Assembly (NCBI RefSeq): GCF_009671205.1
Contig: NZ_CP045309.1
Span: 2,232,001 to 2,296,000, forward strand
Length of the DNA: 64,000 bases
Reading direction: 5' to 3'
Source: Micromonospora terminaliae
GTDB lineage: Bacteria > Actinomycetota > Actinomycetes > Mycobacteriales > Micromonosporaceae
Shown: positions 43,841-52,496 of the stretch, in pieces
How positions within the stretch are numbered: position 1 is the stretch's first letter
Layout: every line of letters begins with the position of its first letter
Program-made: the position numbers and the translations under genes
Notes under the pieces: generated by a model
Told to the model about the DNA's origin: nothing
Database searches by the model: none
Seen by the model: only the letters and a program-made list of their open reading frames with translations

Positions 43841-45103
43841 TCAAACAGTCTGACTCTGGACTTCGAACTCACCATGCTGGCTGTTCCTGACTGTGCCGAC
43901 GTGCGGGTTGCGTGCGGCAAGGACGGTGAGCAGGGCGGCGACGAGGGCAAGTGCGCCGTATCCGACGACGATCTGCGACAGCGCGAAGGTGTTCGAAAGT
44001 TCCCCGGAGATGAGGCTGGGGAAGGCGGCGCCGCTGTAGCAGAGGACGTAGATGACGCTGAAGATCGGTGCCCGATCGGCCAGTGTGCTGCCGTGCAGCA
44101 GGCCGCGGGTGGCGGCGCTGATGGCGATGCCCTGACCGGCGCCGGCGACGATGGTCGCGGCGATGAACACCGCCAGCGTCCCGATGGTGATCGCGGTGAT
44201 GATGCCGATCCACCCGGCCAGGAAGACCATCATGCCGATGCGCTGGGCCGCCGCGGAGGTGAAACGGCCGCCGAGGGGAGCGCCGAGAACGCTGGGGGCC
44301 ATGTAGGCGGCGAACACCAGTCCGAGGACGAGCGGGCTGTGGGTGTGGAGCCGATCGTCGACCAGCGCGGGCACGAACGCCTGGTAGAAGGCTCCGGTCG
44401 CCCAGGTGGCCAGGAACACCGCTGCCGCGACGGGGAGCAGATGCCTGACCCGGCCCGGCACGCGGACCTGCGGTAGCAGTGATCGCCACGCGCCCGGCGT
44501 CGGCTTCGCGGTTTCCGGGCTGATGAGGACGAGTGCGGCGGACAGTACGAGGAGACCGGCGCAGACCAGGTAGACGAGGTCGCGTGGCCAGGGACCGAAT
44601 TGGACCAGGGCGCCGGAGGCGATGGCACCGAGGGTGAGGCCGAGCATGGGTCCCTGGCTGGAGGCGACGGCAGCCAACCACTCCGGCCTGCTGGGTGCGG
44701 CGTCGACGATGTAGGACGTGAGGCTGGTGCTGGCCAGGCCGGAACCGACCCCCATCAGTAGCCGACCGGCCAGCAGGGTGCCGATGGCGTGCACGTTCAG
44801 CAGCAGCAGACAGCCCAGCAGGAGCAGGCCGAGGCTGGCGATCGCGGTGGGCCGCCGGCCCAGATGACTGGACAGTCGCCCCAGCACCAACAGTGCGGCG
44901 ATCGTGCCGACAGCGGTGGTGACGACGGCCATCGAGATGCCGGCGTTGGTGAACCCTTCCTCAGCCCGGTAGACGTTGAACAGGGGGATCGGCGCGGCCG
45001 ACGCGGCAAACGTGGCCACCAGGGAGACCACCGCGGACAAGAATGCCAGCCGGAGCGTCCCGCCCCGGCGAGCCTGTTCGATCACTGGTGCCATGTGCTG
45101 CAT
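43841..45103 (-). CDS. MFS transporter (multidrug type)
   Basis: This 420-aa protein has 12 predicted helices. The motif A-type loop LGRLSSHLGRRPTAI follows helix 2, and motif C-like glycines occur in helix 5 (GPMLGLTLGAIASGAL). It resembles proton-driven drug exporters. It lies between the GNAT (1) gene and the second MDR gene on the same strand, consistent with a detoxification cluster. The start at 45103 follows AAGGAAAAGG. Confidence 0.87.
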   Translation of the reverse strand: MQHMAPVIEQARRGGTLRLAFLSAVVSLVATFAASAAPIPLFNVYRAEEGFTNAGISMAVVTTAVGTIAALLVLGRLSSHLGRRPTAIASLGLLLLGCLLLLNVHAIGTLLAGRLLMGVGSGLASTSLTSYIVDAAPSRPEWLAAVASSQGPMLGLTLGAIASGALVQFGPWPRDLVYLVCAGLLVLSAALVLISPETAKPTPGAWRSLLPQVRVPGRVRHLLPVAAAVFLATWATGAFYQAFVPALVDDRLHTHSPLVLGLVFAAYMAPSVLGAPLGGRFTSAAAQRIGMMVFLAGWIGIITAITIGTLAVFIAATIVAGAGQGIAISAATRGLLHGSTLADRAPIFSVIYVLCYSGAAFPSLISGELSNTFALSQIVVGYGALALVAALLTVLAARNPHVGTVRNSQHGEFEVQSQTV

Positions 45104-45202
45104 CGATACGTGCCTTTTCCTTGTGGTGAACCGGCCCCGGAGTCTTGGAGGCCCAGGTGGCTGATGTTGATCCGGGCGGGCCCGATTGCTGGCCCCGGGT
45201 CC

Positions 45203-46147
45203 TCACGGACGAACGCGGATGACCGTCTTCCCCTTGGTCCGCCCGGTCGGGTTGAGGGCGGCCACGGCGTCATCGAGGGCCGCCACGCTGCCGATGTTCG
45301 TCCGCACCCGGCCGTCCCGGACCCGCTGGGCGACCTCACCCAGCTGGGCGCGGTCGGACACCACGACGAAATCGATCGCCAGGCCATCCGTGGGCCTCGC
45401 CTGCGGCGGCCCGGTGACGGTCACCAGCGTTCCTCCGGGTCGAACCAGACCCGCGGACCGCTCCTGGATGTCGCCGCCGATGACATCGAAGACCAGATCG
45501 ACTGCGCCGACGTCCTCCAGGGCGTCGTTGTCGAGGTCGACGAACTCGTGCGCACCGAAGTCGACCGCCGCCTGCCGGGCGCCCGCACGTCCGGTGCCGA
45601 TGACGTAGGCGCCGGCCTCACGGGCGAGCTGCGCCGCCATCGAACCGACTGCGCCGGCCGCGCCGTGCACCAGGATGGTCTGCCCCTCCCGGAGGCGGCC
45701 GTGATCGAACAGCCCCTGCCACGCGGTCAGGCCCGCCATCGCGACGCCAGCGCCCACCGTGAAGTCGACGTCGCCCGGCAGCGGCGCGAGGTTGCGCGCC
45801 TCGACGACGACGTACTCCGCCAACGTGCCGTCGCGAGTCCAGTCCGTCAGGCCGAACACCCGCTGTCCCACGGACAACCCCGTGGTTCCGTAGCTGAAAG
45901 CGGTGACCACCCCGGCCACCTCGTGGCCGGGAATCGACGGCGTCCGGTCCCGGCCCAGGCGATCGATCCAGGTCGAGGGCCACTCCAGCTCGTTCCCGGT
46001 GAATCCCGACGCATGTACGGCAACGAGGACATCGCCGTAGTTCGCGCCCTCAAGGCTGGCGAGCCTCGCCGTGTCCGGCTGGGGCCGCTCCACGAGCCTC
46101 ATCCCCGCCGTTCCCGCGGCCCGGTCCGTCACCACGATGGCTTTCAT
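45203..46147 (-). CDS. MDR-superfamily oxidoreductase (tandem paralogue A)
   Basis: The 314-aa reductase begins MKAIVVTDRAAGTAGMRLVE and has IPGHEVAGVV, VGQRVFGLTDWTRDGTLAEY and the Rossmann motif VHGAAGAVGSMAAQLAREAG. It is closely related to the protein at 46859-47776, from which it differs by a small insertion near residue 30 (ARLASLEGANYG). The ATG at 46147 follows GAGAGAGGTAG. The stop is followed by the MFS gene about 100 bp on. It is predicted to be a cytosolic NADPH-dependent enone/quinone reductase. Confidence 0.88.
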   Translation of the reverse strand: MKAIVVTDRAAGTAGMRLVERPQPDTARLASLEGANYGDVLVAVHASGFTGNELEWPSTWIDRLGRDRTPSIPGHEVAGVVTAFSYGTTGLSVGQRVFGLTDWTRDGTLAEYVVVEARNLAPLPGDVDFTVGAGVAMAGLTAWQGLFDHGRLREGQTILVHGAAGAVGSMAAQLAREAGAYVIGTGRAGARQAAVDFGAHEFVDLDNDALEDVGAVDLVFDVIGGDIQERSAGLVRPGGTLVTVTGPPQARPTDGLAIDFVVVSDRAQLGEVAQRVRDGRVRTNIGSVAALDDAVAALNPTGRTKGKTVIRVRP

Positions 46148-46272
46148 CCGACTACCTCTCTCAGTAAGGGCCCTCGTCCATCCGCGCGCCCACACGGACG
46201 GGACCCGATGATCTTCTTGCGCCACAGGCCTTCGGTCGCGCCCGTAGGTGCGGTCCACCCAGGTCGCCGGCA

Positions 46273-46761
46273 TCAGGGCAGGTGGATGTGCCCCTGGGTT
46301 GCTCCCGGGTGCTCGCGGTCGACGAGGTCGGCGTAGCCGGGATTGTGCGCGATGAAGGTGCGCACGACCGGGCACGTGATGGTGACCGTCTTGCCGTGCA
46401 CACGCACGTCGTCCAGGACGCGCCGGATCAGCGCCGTGGCGATGCCCTGCTTGCGGAACTCGGGGATCACCGAGGTGGCCAGCAGCACGAGCCGGTCGTC
46501 GCCGGCGACGTTGTAGGCCAGCCCGGCCACCTCTCGGTCCCCGACGATGGCCTCGTAGGTGCCGAGTTTCTCGTCGTTGACAACCCTGAGGTCGAGCGCG
46601 GGGGCGTGGGACTCGCCACCCACCTCGTCGATGAGCACGGTCTCGTCCTCGTTGAGGGTGCCGCCCTCGTCGGGGTGTCCGGCCTCGGCGAAGTGTGCAG
46701 AGGCGGAGCGGGTCGGCTCGGCAGCGCCGGTCCTGGCGGGTGCGCCGTCGCTGATGGTCAT
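46273..46761 (-). CDS. GNAT-like N-acetyltransferase (2)
   Basis: The 162-aa protein has a polar, probably disordered N-terminal 50 residues followed by a YjdJ-type GNAT fold with IPEFRKQGIATALIRRVLDD (acetyl-CoA loop Q-G-I-A-T) and TVTITCPVVRTFIAHNPGYA. It shares its C-terminal pattern with the GNAT at 43402-43806. It lies between the two tandem MDR genes on the same strand, which suggests that an oxidoreductase-GNAT unit was duplicated. Confidence 0.82.
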   Translation of the reverse strand: MTISDGAPARTGAAEPTRSASAHFAEAGHPDEGGTLNEDETVLIDEVGGESHAPALDLRVVNDEKLGTYEAIVGDREVAGLAYNVAGDDRLVLLATSVIPEFRKQGIATALIRRVLDDVRVHGKTVTITCPVVRTFIAHNPGYADLVDREHPGATQGHIHLP

Positions 46762-46858
46762 CGGATCACTCCCGGGTCGTGGCGGTAGTCGTGATCGGCC
46801 AGTCGGATGTCGTCGACGGGAGGCGAAGGCCGTCGACGCACCTCTCGCTCCGGAGTCC

Positions 46859-47776
46859 TCACGAGCGAACGCGGATGATGGTCTTTCCCTTGGCCCGCTC
46901 GGTCGGGTTGAGGGCGGCAACGGCGTCGTCGAGGGCCGCGACGGTCCCGATGTTCGTCCGCAGCCGACCATCCCTGATCCGCTGGACGACCTCGCGCAGT
47001 TGCCCGCGATCGGCCTCGACCACGAAATCAACCGTCCGGCCCTCGGCCGGCCGCGCTTCGGGCGGGCCGGCAATGGTCACCAGCGTTCCTCCGGCTCGGA
47101 CCAGACCCGCGGAACGCTTCTGGATCTCGCCGCCGATCACGTCGAAAACCAGATCGACGCCGCCGACGTCTTCCAGGGTCTCGTTGTCGAGGTCGACGAA
47201 CTCCTGCGCGCCGAAGTCCAGCGCGGTCTGGCGGTCTGCGGAACGTCCGGTGGCGACGACGTGGGCACCGGCCTCTCTGGCGAGCTGGGTCACGATCGAG
47301 CCGACTCCACCGGCCGCACCATGTACGAGGACGCTCTGCCCCGCCTGGAGGCGGCCGTGCACGAACAGTCCCTGCCACCCGGTCAGGCCTGAGATCGGCA
47401 GGCTCGCGCCCACCGTGAAGTCGACGTCGCCGGGCAGCGGCGCGAGGTTGCGCGCCTCGACGGCGGCGTACTCCGCCAGGGTGCCGTCGCGGTTCCAGTC
47501 CGTGAGGCCGAACACCCGCTGTCCCACAGACAGTCCCGTCGTGCCGTACCCGAGAGCGCTGACCACTCCGGCCAGCTCGTGTCCCGGGATCGACGGCGTC
47601 CGGTCCCGGCCACGTCGATCGGTCCAGGTGGAGGGCCAGGTCAGCTCACCCGGAGTGAAACCCGACGCATGAACCCGAACAACGACGTCGTTCAGGGCCG
47701 GTTCCGGCTCGGGCCGCTCCACCAGCCTCATCCCGGCCATCCCGGCAGCCTGGTCCGTCACCACGATCGCCTTCAT
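46859..47776 (-). CDS. MDR-superfamily oxidoreductase (tandem paralogue B)
   Basis: The 305-aa reductase begins MKAIVVTDQAAGMAGMRLVE and shares long identical blocks with paralogue A, such as VEARNLAPLPGDVDFTVGA and a C-terminus with KGKTIIRVRS. The Rossmann motif is VHGAAGGVGSIVTQLAREAG. The ATG at 47776 has a GGAG site; an in-frame start 7 codons earlier is possible. It is the promoter-proximal gene of the minus-strand cluster and is divergent from msrA across a 413-bp region with two TGGAC-N6-GTCCA-type boxes. Confidence 0.88.
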   Translation of the reverse strand: MKAIVVTDQAAGMAGMRLVERPEPEPALNDVVVRVHASGFTPGELTWPSTWTDRRGRDRTPSIPGHELAGVVSALGYGTTGLSVGQRVFGLTDWNRDGTLAEYAAVEARNLAPLPGDVDFTVGASLPISGLTGWQGLFVHGRLQAGQSVLVHGAAGGVGSIVTQLAREAGAHVVATGRSADRQTALDFGAQEFVDLDNETLEDVGGVDLVFDVIGGEIQKRSAGLVRAGGTLVTIAGPPEARPAEGRTVDFVVEADRGQLREVVQRIRDGRLRTNIGTVAALDDAVAALNPTERAKGKTIIRVRS

Positions 47777-47987
47777 GGGAACTGTCTCCTCGGTCATTTG
47801 TCTTCTGATGCGGACGTTTCAGGCAGGGAAGGCCCGTTTCGGCATCGGATGCCATGGGTTACGGGACGCGGTGGGCCGGTCTGGACAGCGCCGGCCCGCC
47901 ACGGACATTCGATGGGCGCGGGTCGCTCACGACGAACGCGGTTGGTGGCTTTCCAGCCGGAGGCCCCGAACCTAGCCCCGGCGAAAC

Positions 47988-48003
47988 TGGTCCGTCAAGT
48001 CCA
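47988..48003. promoter_or_regulatory. TetR-type operator box 1 (TGGTC-N6-GTCCA)
   Basis: This box matches the recurrent 16-bp pattern TGGAC-N6-GTCCA with one substitution. It lies midway between paralogue B and msrA, so it could serve either gene. Confidence 0.5.
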
Positions 48004-48099
48004 GTCTGAGGACAAGCGGGTACTACGGTGGGAGCCATCTTTCCCAGGTAGTATGGCCGCTGTGACGGTTCCGCTCCCACCGCTTCCGGACACTTTACC

Positions 48100-48115
48100 T
48101 GGACCTTCTGGTCCA
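48100..48115. promoter_or_regulatory. TetR-type operator box 2 (TGGAC-N6-GTCCA)
   Basis: This is a perfect copy, TGGAC-CTTCTG-GTCCA, and its edge reaches the expected -35 position of the msrA promoter. It is therefore well placed for repression. Confidence 0.6.
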
Positions 48116-48137
48116 CGCGGCGTGGGGCCGGCGAGAG

Positions 48138-48143
48138 TACAAT
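48138..48143 (+). promoter_or_regulatory. msrA -10 box
   Basis: TACAAT is a near-consensus actinobacterial -10 element, 46 bp before the msrA GTG. The -35 position would fall near 48115-48120, overlapping operator box 2. Confidence 0.5.
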
Positions 48144-48189
48144 CGGCGCACCGAGTGCGCTTCACCCGATGACGAGTAGGGGAGACGAC

Positions 48190-48696
48190 GTGACCACCGA
48201 GAAGGCGATCCTCGCCGGCGGCTGCTTCTGGGGGATGGAGGAGCTGTTCCGGCGTCAGCCCGGCGTCGTTTCCACGCGCGTCGGCTACAGCGGCGGCGAC
48301 GTCCCGAACGCCACCTACCGCAACCACGGAACCCACGCGGAGTCCATCGAGGTCGTCTACGACACCGAGAAGACCGACTTCCGCGCGCTGCTCGAGTTCT
48401 TCTTCCAGATCCACGACCCCTCGACGAAGAACCGCCAGGGCAACGACATCGGCACCAGCTACCGCTCGGCGATCTTCTACACCAGCGACGAGCAGAAGCG
48501 GGTCGCCGAGGACACCATCGCCGACGTCGACGCCTCGGGCCTGTGGCCCGGCAAGGTCGTCACCGAGGTCACCCCGGCAGGCGACTTCTGGGAGGCTGAG
48601 CCCGAGCACCAGAACTACCTGCAGACCTACCCCGACGGCTACACCTGCCACTTTCCCCGCCCCGGGTGGAAGCTGCCGAAGCGGGCGACGGCCTGA
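48190..48696 (+). CDS. msrA: Peptide methionine sulfoxide reductase MsrA
   Basis: The 168-aa enzyme reduces methionine-S-sulfoxide in proteins. The active-site Cys lies in [10 protein letters not shown] (residue about 13), followed by the family blocks [20 protein letters not shown] and [12 protein letters not shown]. No clear C-terminal resolving Cys pair is seen, except a Cys in [11 protein letters not shown]. The GTG at 48190 follows AGTAGGGGAG. Two TGGAC-N6-GTCCA-type boxes upstream link it to the nearby TetR protein and to osmC. Confidence 0.95.
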   Translation: MTTEKAILAGGCFWGMEELFRRQPGVVSTRVGYSGGDVPNATYRNHGTHAESIEVVYDTEKTDFRALLEFFFQIHDPSTKNRQGNDIGTSYRSAIFYTSDEQKRVAEDTIADVDASGLWPGKVVTEVTPAGDFWEAEPEHQNYLQTYPDGYTCHFPRPGWKLPKRATA

Positions 48697-48921
48697 CACC
48701 TCCGGCGCGCGGACCCCCGTCCGCGCGCCGACCCGAGGGCCGAGGTGTGCGTGACAGCACGAGCGGATGCCGCGCCGGCCGGAGCGGTGGCGGCGGGGCG
48801 AGGACCGAATAGTCCCGAAAGACTCGCCGTCGATGATCTCCCGAACGTGGCGTCCCGGTTAGGCAAGCGGGCCGCGGGCGCACTCGTCATTCACCAGGCC
48901 GTGGATGCCGCCCGCGCCGGA

Positions 48922-48938
48922 TGGACTCCAAGGTTCCA
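48922..48938. promoter_or_regulatory. Imperfect operator box upstream of tetR gene
   Basis: TGGAC-TCCAAG-GTTCCA resembles the 16-bp box with one extra base in the right half. It lies 44-60 bp upstream of the TetR start, a plausible autoregulatory position. Confidence 0.4.
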
Positions 48939-48969
48939 TTTTCCCAGGGGCTCAGCTGGCGGCGCTGGA

Positions 48970-48975
48970 TACACT
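48970..48975 (+). promoter_or_regulatory. -10 box of leaderless tetR transcript
   Basis: TACACT fits TANNNT and lies 6 nt before the ATG at 48982. No ribosome binding site is visible. Confidence 0.5.
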
Positions 48976-48981
48976 TGAGCG

Positions 48982-49641
48982 ATGAGCGACGAGCAGGTGG
49001 CTGCTGCGCCGACGAATCGGCGGAGGATCAGTCAACGGGGCCTCGCCACGCGGGAGCGGATCCTCGAGGCGGCGAACCGGCTCATGTTCGTGCGCGGAGT
49101 GAACGCGACGACCCTTGACGACGTCCGCGAGGCAAGCCAGACCAGCAAGTCACAGCTCTACCACCACTTCGCCGACAAGCAGGAGCTCGTGCGAGCCCTG
49201 GTCAGATATCGAGGCGCGCTCGTGCTTCAGCGCGAGCGCGGAGGGCTCGAGCGACTGAGATCGTTCTCCGGGCTGGTCCGGTGGCGCAACGCGTTGGTCA
49301 AGGCCAACTCGCTGAACAACGGCAGATACGGGTGCGGCCTCGGGTCGATGGCGGTCGAGCTGTCCGATCAAGATGAGCAGGCTCGATCGATGCTGCTGGA
49401 GACGTTCGCGGCGTGGGAAAAGCTGATCAGTGATGGTCTGCACCGGATGCGGGACAGCGGCGCCCTGCGCCAGGACGCCGACCCGGAGAAGCTGGCCACG
49501 GGGTTGATGGCAGCTCTGCAGGGCGGCTACCTGCTGGCGAACGCCGCACACAACGTCGCACCCATGGAAGTTGCGCTGGACATGGCGCTGGAACACATCA
49601 AGTCGTACCTCACGCAGCCGTCCGGCGAGCCGACCCGCTGA
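48982..49641 (+). CDS. TetR-family regulator, probable redox regulator
   Basis: The 219-aa regulator has a TetR HTH (RERILEAANRLMFVRGVNAT, then ASQTSKSQLYHHFADKQELV) and a ligand domain with a C-terminal TetR_C-like helix set (LATGLMAALQGGYLLANAAH). A Cys in RYGCGLGSMAVELSDQDEQA (near residue 116) could sense oxidants. The recurrent TGGAC-N6-GTCCA box upstream of msrA and osmC, with an imperfect copy before this gene, suggests it represses those genes. The start is leaderless. Confidence 0.9.
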   Translation: MSDEQVAAAPTNRRRISQRGLATRERILEAANRLMFVRGVNATTLDDVREASQTSKSQLYHHFADKQELVRALVRYRGALVLQRERGGLERLRSFSGLVRWRNALVKANSLNNGRYGCGLGSMAVELSDQDEQARSMLLETFAAWEKLISDGLHRMRDSGALRQDADPEKLATGLMAALQGGYLLANAAHNVAPMEVALDMALEHIKSYLTQPSGEPTR

Positions 49642-49696
49642 TCCAGCCCCTGTGTGCCACCCCGGTTCGTGCACGACGACAGATCCTAGCGAAGAG

Positions 49697-49712
49697 CGGA
49701 CCCGCAAGTCCA
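49697..49712. promoter_or_regulatory. Operator box 3 (CGGAC-N6-GTCCA)
   Basis: This 16-bp box has one mismatch to TGGAC-N6-GTCCA. It lies in the 307-bp gap before osmC, 98 bp before box 4. Confidence 0.5.
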
Positions 49713-49794
49713 GTTTCGGGTATGCCGTTGATCGAGCCCAGCAGAAATGCTCCTTGTTCCAGGCTGTCTGACGGCCGTGGTCTGAGCGATCAAT

Positions 49795-49810
49795 TGGACG
49801 ATATAGTCCA
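49795..49810. promoter_or_regulatory. Operator box 4 (TGGAC-N6-GTCCA)
   Basis: This is a perfect copy, TGGAC-GATATA-GTCCA, about 140 bp before the osmC ATG. The ATAT centre extends the palindrome. Confidence 0.6.
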
Positions 49811-49948
49811 TCGGAGGCTAGCCTGCGGAGGTACCCGGTCGCGGGGGTGACACGCCCGGCCAGAGCTTCCGCCCACACGGCGCCTCGGGCTGCTGCTGAT
49901 CCGCGTCGCTGGACCCTCACTACCAGGATCTACAGGAAGGCGCGGCTG

Positions 49949-50377
49949 ATGAAAACCGACCAGGATCGTGTCGTCGCATCCGCTCGGGCTGTCCTGCCGG
50001 CAACCGAGCGCCGGCGCACGGACATGACCACCCGCGGCTTCACGTTCGTCGCCGATGAACCGCACAACGGCGCGGTCGGCGACGGCCCCACACCGACGGA
50101 GTACCTGTTGATGGCGCTCGCGTCGTGCACGGCTCAGACACTGCGGCAGTACGTCGACTACAAGTACGACACCGCCGGTGACATCACCGTCGAGATCGAC
50201 TACCACGAACCCGAGCAGGAGGGCGCAGAGCGGTACCTGCAGCGCACCATCACGCTCAGCGAAGAGCCTGACCCGGACGACTTGAAGGTGATGCACGACA
50301 TCGCCGAGAAGTCCCCGGTGACCCTGCTGATCCAGTTCGCGTGGAGCGTGCGGACCGAGTTCGTCGGGCCGCGCTGA
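49949..50377 (+). CDS. OsmC/Ohr-family protein
   Basis: The 142-aa protein belongs to the OsmC family, which reduces organic hydroperoxides with two cysteines. The region GPTPTEYLLMALASCTAQTL carries one Cys (near residue 62) in the usual SCT context. The N-terminal Cys of classical Ohr is absent, as in the YhfA-type OsmC subgroup, so peroxidase activity is uncertain. The ATG at 49949 follows CAGGAAGG. Two operator-like boxes upstream place it in the msrA/TetR regulon. Confidence 0.87.
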   Translation: MKTDQDRVVASARAVLPATERRRTDMTTRGFTFVADEPHNGAVGDGPTPTEYLLMALASCTAQTLRQYVDYKYDTAGDITVEIDYHEPEQEGAERYLQRTITLSEEPDPDDLKVMHDIAEKSPVTLLIQFAWSVRTEFVGPR

Positions 50378-50531
50378 CGTCAGGCCGGGCGCTGCTCGGC
50401 GATCAGGCCGAGCAGCACGCGGCCGCAGCCGGGGCAGCGCGATCAGTACTGAACCGAGCGGTCGGCTGCCGCCTTGCGGCACGTGATCCGGCTGTCCCTG
50501 CTGACAGGGCCAGCGCGCCGGAAGGTGACGT

Positions 50532-52457
50532 GTGACCGGAACCAGGATGAGCGGCCGAACGATCTGGAAGCGGAATCCAGCGGCACCGCTGCGAGCCTTT
50601 CTGCGGACCGAGTCCGGCAGCGCCGGCGTGCTCGTGGCCGCCATCGTCGCCGCACTGCTCTGGGCCAACATCGACCCCGGCTCGTACGAGGCCCTCTGGC
50701 GTACCCAACTGTCGCTACGCCTGGGACACCTCGAGCTCTCTCGCGACCTGCACACCTGGATCAACAGCGGCCTGATGACGCTGTTCTTCCTGGTCGTCGG
50801 CCTTGAGACGCGGCGCGAGTTCGACCTCGGCGACCTACGCGACCGGCGCCGTTTCGTGCTGCCCGCCGTGGCCGGCGTGATCGGCATGCTGATCCCGGTG
50901 CTGATCTTCCTGGTGATCAACCACGGCGGGCCGGGCGCCCATGGCTGGGGCGTGGCCATGTCGACCGACACCGCCCTCGCGCTGGGCCTGCTGGCACTGC
51001 TCGGCCGCGGCGTGCCTGACCGGGTCCGAATCTTCCTGCTCACCGTGTTCGTGGTCGACGACGTGATCGCACTCGTCGTCATCGCCCTGGTCTACAGCGA
51101 CGACATCAAGACGACGCCCATCGTGGTGGCCGTAGCGGCGTTCGCGGTCATGCTGGCCGTCCGCGCGGCAGGCGTCCGACGTGGTGCGGCGTACGTGCCG
51201 GCCGCCATCGTGATGTGGGGCGCGCTGTTGGTCAGCGGAGTCGACCCGGTGGTGGCCGGCCTGGCCATCGGGCTGGCCGCGTTCGCCTACTCTCCCGGCC
51301 GCGCCGAGCTCGAGCAGGTCAGCGGGCTGTTCCGGTCGTTCCGTGAGCAGCCGACGCCCAAGCTCGCGCGTACGGCTTCGATCGGCCTCGCGAACACCCT
51401 GTCGCCCAACGACCGCCTTCAGCGCATCTACCACCCCTGGTCCAGCTACGTCATCGTGCCGCTGTTCGGCCTGGCCAACGCCGGCATCGGCATCGACGGG
51501 CCGTTCCTGGCCCAGGCGTTCGCGTCGCCGGTCACCTGGGGCGTGCTGCTCGGGTACGTCGTCGGCAAGCCGCTCGCCGTGATCGGCACCTCGGCCGGGC
51601 TGACCTGGATCTCACAGGGCCGCATCCGTCCCGCCGTGGGCTGGGCGGGCGTGCTCGGCAGCGGCACGATCGCCGGTGTCAGCTTCACGGTGTCGCTGCT
51701 GATCGCCAGCCTGGCCTTCACCGGTGACCAACTGGCCGAGGCCAAGGTCGGGGTGCTCAGCGCCGCGATCGTCTCCTCGGCGCTGACCTGGGCCGCGTTC
51801 CGCCTCACCAACAGGTTGCCCAGGGACAGGCGGACCCGGGCGCTCTTCGGCGACATGACTGAGCTGACCGACCTCGTCCCGGACGTCGACGAGAAGCGGG
51901 ACCACGTCCGCGGCCCAGCCGATGCGTCGGTCACGCTCGTGCAGTACGGCGACTTCCAGTGCCCGTACTGCGGGAAGGCCGAGCCGGCCGTCCGGGAGTT
52001 GCTGGGCCACGCCGACCTGCGTTTCGTGTGGCGTCACCTGCCCCTGCCGGACGTGCACCCGCAAGCCCGGCTGGCAGCCGAGGCCGCCGAAGCGGCGGCC
52101 GCTCAGGGCAAGTTCTGGCAGATGCACGATCTGCTGCTCGACCACCAGGACAAGCTGAACCTCACCGATCTGATCAGGTACGCCGGCGACCTCGGCCTGG
52201 ATCAGGAACGCTTCCACGACGACCTGAAACGTCACGCCCACGCCGGCCGCATCGAAAGCGACATCGACTCGGCCGACGACAGCGGAGTGTCCGGGACCCC
52301 GACGTTCTTCATCAACGGCCGCCGCCACTACGGCGCCTACGACGTCACGACCTTGACCGCCGCCGTTCGTATGGCCCGAGCCCGGGCCCGCCTCGGCCGT
52401 GACGCGCCAGCGACCCGTGAAGAAGCCCGTTCCGTCGACCCGACAGCACGCCGGTAG
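50532..52457 (+). CDS. nhaA: NhaA Na+/H+ antiporter fused to a DsbA-like thioredoxin domain
   Basis: The 641-aa fusion has an N-terminal NhaA antiporter (about residues 15-430; NhaA blocks FFLVVGLETRREFDLGDLRD, WGVAMSTDTALALGLLALLG, FLLTVFVVDDVIALVVIAL with the Asp pair) and a C-terminal DsbA-type domain (about 455-630) with CPYC in YGDFQCPYCGKAEP near residue 476 and cis-Pro in SGTPTFFINGRRHYG. NhaA exchanges sodium for protons. The fused oxidoreductase could sit in the cytosol or outside, depending on helix number. GTG at 50532 is used; ATG 50547 is an alternative. It follows osmC, consistent with redox/ion stress. Confidence 0.93.
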   Translation: MTGTRMSGRTIWKRNPAAPLRAFLRTESGSAGVLVAAIVAALLWANIDPGSYEALWRTQLSLRLGHLELSRDLHTWINSGLMTLFFLVVGLETRREFDLGDLRDRRRFVLPAVAGVIGMLIPVLIFLVINHGGPGAHGWGVAMSTDTALALGLLALLGRGVPDRVRIFLLTVFVVDDVIALVVIALVYSDDIKTTPIVVAVAAFAVMLAVRAAGVRRGAAYVPAAIVMWGALLVSGVDPVVAGLAIGLAAFAYSPGRAELEQVSGLFRSFREQPTPKLARTASIGLANTLSPNDRLQRIYHPWSSYVIVPLFGLANAGIGIDGPFLAQAFASPVTWGVLLGYVVGKPLAVIGTSAGLTWISQGRIRPAVGWAGVLGSGTIAGVSFTVSLLIASLAFTGDQLAEAKVGVLSAAIVSSALTWAAFRLTNRLPRDRRTRALFGDMTELTDLVPDVDEKRDHVRGPADASVTLVQYGDFQCPYCGKAEPAVRELLGHADLRFVWRHLPLPDVHPQARLAAEAAEAAAAQGKFWQMHDLLLDHQDKLNLTDLIRYAGDLGLDQERFHDDLKRHAHAGRIESDIDSADDSGVSGTPTFFINGRRHYGAYDVTTLTAAVRMARARARLGRDAPATREEARSVDPTARR

Positions 52458-52496
52458 CGTGACATGTCTCCGGACGTGGGTGACGTATCCGGCCAG

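Noticed and set aside
48697..48981. Open frames between msrA and the TetR gene
   Set aside because: No recognisable family or start signal; the region is explained by the tetR promoter and operator-like box.
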